NCBI GenBank assembly: GCA_001970955.1
Contig: MPUH01000485.1
Coordinates: forward strand, 1-51,046
Reading direction: 5' to 3'
From: Stentor coeruleus
Taxonomy: Eukaryota; Ciliophora; Heterotrichea; Heterotrichida; Stentoridae
DNA: 51,046 nt
Part shown: positions 48,188 through 51,046 of the stretch, in pieces
Layout of the letters: the number at the start of each line of letters is the position of its first letter
Numbering within the stretch: position 1 is the stretch's first letter
Made by a program: the position numbers and the translations under genes
Notes under the pieces: model-generated
The model's database searches: none
Told to the model about the DNA's origin: nothing
Seen by the model: the letters and a program-made list of their open reading frames with translations, nothing else

Positions 48188-49693
48188 ATGGTTATTAGAG
48201 CATGCATCCAGCCTCTAAATAAGCTTCTTACCCGAAGCAACTCCATCTTAACATCAAAAGTTAACCCATCAACATATATTTTGAACCCAAGCCAGGATGG
48301 GACTCAGTTCTCCAAAAGTCAATTAGTCAATCATGGTGAACTAGAAGATGGGGTGATTCCAGAAGCCTTAAAATATTCTCTTCCTTTCTACAAAGACACA
48401 CTACCCAATGGTCTTCATGTAGCTTCCGAGCCTTCAAACGTCCCTCTAGTAACTTTAACCCTACAAGTAAAAGCTGGTGTAAGAAACGAATCATTCCAAA
48501 TGAACGGAGTCGGACATTTCCTCAAAAATCTTAGGGCTCGTGGTACTGAAAAACGATCAAGATCTCAATTAGCACTTGAACTTGAGAACATGGGTGCAGC
48601 ATTTAACATTAAAGCAGGGAAAGAAATGACAACTTTTCAGATTGAAGTCCAACCTAAAGATATGGCTAAAGCAATGGACTTATTGGCTGATATTTCATTG
48701 TCATCAAAGTTCAACAAGAATTTCATTGAAGAACAAAGAGAAGCTAGTCTTGCTGGACTTAAAAATACAGCTGATGTGAGGAAGTTTATATTAGAAAATA
48801 TTCACTATACAGCTTTTAGAGATCATATGATAGGTCAACCAATACGTGGTAACCAGGTTAGTATAGGGAATATTACTCAAGAAGGGATAAAGGATTATGT
48901 TGATGCTCATTATATTGCTCCAAGAATGGTCTTAGTTGCTACAGGATCAGTTAACCATGCTCAGTTTAGAGATTTAGCTGAGAAAAACTTTGGCACTGTT
49001 AAGAATACAGGAAGAGAAATTACTGGAGAAGATAAACCATTGTTTACTGGATCACAAGTTCAGATAAGAGATGATGATGTTGATATGTCTCATGCTGGGG
49101 TATTCTATTATGCCCCTTCATGGAATAGTGAAGATTATTTCGCATTTCAGATACTTCAAAGGATTATGGGAGATTATAGACCTGCTCGTGACTCTATAAT
49201 CAACCATCCTCATTTACAATATAACTATCTTCATAAGTGGTTTGGAGAAATTGAAGACTTTGGTGAACATGATAGTTATTATCTTCCTTATTCTGATGTG
49301 GGTCTTTTTGGTCACTACGCAAGCACTTTAGATCTTTCTGGGTTCTTTGTTCCACATGCCTGCCTCAAAGCGACAAGAAAAGCTACAAACTATGTCATGG
49401 AATCTGAAAAATATCGTGCAAGAAATAGATATTATAATGATTTACTCAACAATCATGATCTTCTTGCTCAAGGTAAAGAAATTGCTGATCAACTCCATTA
49501 TGCTAAAAGAAGAATTCCAAGGTCAGAGGTTGCTAAAAGAGTCTCAGTTGCTGATGCTAGATATTTAGAAAAAGTTTATACCAATTGGCTTTGGGATTGT
49601 GAATTAGCTCTAGCTTTTTATGGGCCAATCTTCACCCAAATAAGACTTTATGGTACATATCGTGGATACACCAACGATAGCAACCTAATCTAA
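48188..49693 (+). CDS. M16 peptidase-fold mitochondrial core/MPP-beta-like subunit without zinc motif
   Basis: 501 residues. Two M16 halves are visible: the first with TLPNGLHVASEPSNVPLVTL, KAGVRNE and RGTEKRSR, the second including RRIPRSEV and a terminal ELALAFYGPI. It is closest to the beta subunit of the mitochondrial processing peptidase and cytochrome bc1 core protein 1. The zinc motif HxxEH is HFLKN here (residues 110-114), so the catalytic Glu and second His are lost and peptidase activity is not expected. A structural core subunit of complex III is the likely role. The basic Ser/Thr/Leu N-terminus (MVIRACIQPLNKLLTRS) fits a mitochondrial targeting peptide. ATG 48188, stop TAA. Confidence 0.85.
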   Translation: MVIRACIQPLNKLLTRSNSILTSKVNPSTYILNPSQDGTQFSKSQLVNHGELEDGVIPEALKYSLPFYKDTLPNGLHVASEPSNVPLVTLTLQVKAGVRNESFQMNGVGHFLKNLRARGTEKRSRSQLALELENMGAAFNIKAGKEMTTFQIEVQPKDMAKAMDLLADISLSSKFNKNFIEEQREASLAGLKNTADVRKFILENIHYTAFRDHMIGQPIRGNQVSIGNITQEGIKDYVDAHYIAPRMVLVATGSVNHAQFRDLAEKNFGTVKNTGREITGEDKPLFTGSQVQIRDDDVDMSHAGVFYYAPSWNSEDYFAFQILQRIMGDYRPARDSIINHPHLQYNYLHKWFGEIEDFGEHDSYYLPYSDVGLFGHYASTLDLSGFFVPHACLKATRKATNYVMESEKYRARNRYYNDLLNNHDLLAQGKEIADQLHYAKRRIPRSEVAKRVSVADARYLEKVYTNWLWDCELALAFYGPIFTQIRLYGTYRGYTNDSNLI

Positions 49694-49980
49694 ATCATAA
49701 TAGATATATGATTTTAAAAAATATCTACTATATATTTTACTATAAAAATACTAATAAATGTATAAGAAGAATGGTATAAAAGTTTCATCAGTATTTTTTA
49801 AATACGAATCATTAAGACTTTAGAGTTTTTTCTATATTATTTTGTGAATTTTTATAGGTTTTTATAAAGATAACTGCTATGATACTAAATCGAAAATGTG
49901 AAATGTCAACTAACCCTTTACTGACTGTTTGGGCTGAAAATTGATCATACACAAAAGATATGTAAAATTAACAAACATAA

Positions 49981-50484
49981 TTATTTTGATATATTATTCT
50001 TTGTACTGTTTTTTTGTAAGTGGATAAACTTGGCGACTTTTAAGTGGTAATCAGCGCTAGACTTAATGGGAGGAGGAGCAATTTGTGGGAAATAACTAAA
50101 CTGTGAAGCTAGCATGATATTTTTCATATATTGGTTTTGCATTGCCATCATGTTCATCCAAGCAGCCTGGTTTAAGTTAGGTTTTGGTGCTGGTTCAGGT
50201 TTTTTTTCAACCACTTCAACTGGTTTCTTTTTTACTTCAGGAGGTTTGGTGTTCATGAGTTTAATGAGCCCATCAATAACGAACTTATCGTCCTCTACTG
50301 GAGCCTTCCTTTTTTTCGGAAGTTCTAGCTTAGTAACGACTTCAACTGGTTCAGGCTCTATTTTCTTTACATACTTCAACTTCTTCAAGTCCATTTGTAT
50401 CTCAGCCTCGCTTGCTTGAAATACAGGAATGTCGTTTCGTAATCTTCTATAGTCACTTGCTATGTATCCCCTTTGTCTTGACAT
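49981..50484 (-). CDS. Orphan Lys/Pro-rich protein
   Basis: 167 residues, not recognised. After MSRQRGYIASDYRRLRNDIP comes a helical, charged segment, then Pro/Glu/Lys/Val repeats (EPEPVEVV, KKPVEVVEKKPEP) resembling a flexible linker. A Met/Gln/Asn-rich stretch (AAWMNMMAMQNQYMKNIM) follows, and the C-terminus is basic. KKRKAP could act as a nuclear localisation signal. The start is ATG with an A/T-rich leader and the stop is TAA. The low-complexity composition makes homology calls unreliable, but the plus strand beyond the start (50500-51046) is G-rich, as upstream of other minus-strand genes, supporting a real gene. Confidence 0.6.
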   Translation of the reverse strand: MSRQRGYIASDYRRLRNDIPVFQASEAEIQMDLKKLKYVKKIEPEPVEVVTKLELPKKRKAPVEDDKFVIDGLIKLMNTKPPEVKKKPVEVVEKKPEPAPKPNLNQAAWMNMMAMQNQYMKNIMLASQFSYFPQIAPPPIKSSADYHLKVAKFIHLQKNSTKNNISK

Positions 50485-51046
50485 TATATTTTATAAAACA
50501 TACACGTTTCACCATTCATTTTTATACAAATTAAATATTACTTACAATAGGAAATCAGCATAATTTATAGTGTTTTGTGTGGATTTTTGAATAAATTATG
50601 TGTAAAATGTTTGGATGTTCGAGATTTAGAGTTTCTTTATGGAAATTTTGAAAGAGTGAAATTTCATAGGTTAAGCCTGGCGTAGTCTGATTATGGTTAA
50701 ATGATTGGTTGAAATTAATGGAGTTTTTAGCAAGGTCAGAGGGTATTTTTGGGAAATAGGTTGATTAGGAAATACATGAGAGGGGGAATATTTTTTGTAA
50801 GAAAGGTAAAAAAGGCTTAAAGGTTATATTTATTGAAAGTTATGTTTAGGTTACTTGAGATGTGAATTCATAAAATTTCAAAATTTTTTAGGATGCAATG
50901 ATGATATAGGCGAAAAAACAGAGTTTTAATGTTTGATATGCTTGGAGAGAGGACTATTGTAAGTAAGGCATTCATCTTCTGACTAATAAAGCAAAAAATT
51001 GTAAAGGTAATTTATCATTTCTCTTGAAAATGGAATGATTCCAATA
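50485..51046. other. Right-edge intergenic region, no gene seen
   Basis: G/T-rich on the plus strand, matching the upstream bias of the minus-strand gene. Around 50612 it contains ttggatgttcgagattta, one base different from part of the 68-bp repeat unit near 47590. Nothing else is recognised. Confidence 0.55.

Overview
The window looks like macronuclear DNA of a heterotrich ciliate close to Stentor. Three observations support this. Five introns can be placed confidently and all are exactly 15 nt (GTA...AG). Coding sequence reads cleanly in the standard code with TGG as Trp and no internal TAA or TAG, which excludes the code most other ciliates use. The DNA is AT-rich with a compact gene layout. 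I read 22 protein genes. All end in TAA (14) or TAG (8), none in TGA. No tRNA, rRNA, CRISPR array, transposon or telomere was recognised. The species assignment is an inference.

Layout: 1-3.6 kb has no convincing gene. 3.6-15.2 kb carries a divergent Ser/Thr kinase, a CAP-domain protein with a His-rich tail, an AAAP/SLC38-type amino-acid transporter, a CacyBP/SIP homologue, a MAPKKK-like kinase (minus strand), a small orphan protein and a C2-domain protein. 15.4-30.4 kb is a block of long coiled-coil genes: a 2445-residue protein with a 21-residue tandem repeat, a roughly 643-residue protein, and a roughly 1397-residue four-TM/coiled-coil/EF-hand-like protein. 30.5-37.2 kb carries a Rab11-like GTPase, mitochondrial uL23, an N-acylated orphan, a C2orf81 (DUF4639) homologue and an otubain. 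37.2-44.2 kb is a minus-strand pair: an ELMO-domain protein followed 27 nt later by a 2061-residue kinase fused to a degenerate dual-specificity-phosphatase-like domain. 44.6-50.5 kb carries an ankyrin-like protein, proteasome alpha (PSMA1), an SLC37-like transporter, an M16 peptidase-fold core protein lacking its zinc motif, and a small orphan.

No operon or metabolic pathway links these genes. They are mostly housekeeping, signalling and cytoskeleton/trafficking genes. Rab, ELMO, C2 and the coiled-coil proteins fit membrane-traffic and cortical roles in general, but their adjacency is not evidence of a joint function.

The assembly needs care. Eight single N characters (4260, 8155, 10808, 23005, 24472, 28108, 28372, 45068) each sit exactly between two copies of a 38-194 bp direct repeat. 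This is best read as unmerged contig overlaps, so five genes contain false insertions, some of them frame-shifting. Two sequence-wide signals deserve follow-up: the absence of TGA stops, and a C-rich/G-rich strand asymmetry that appears to reset at gene boundaries and also alternates in blocks inside long genes.
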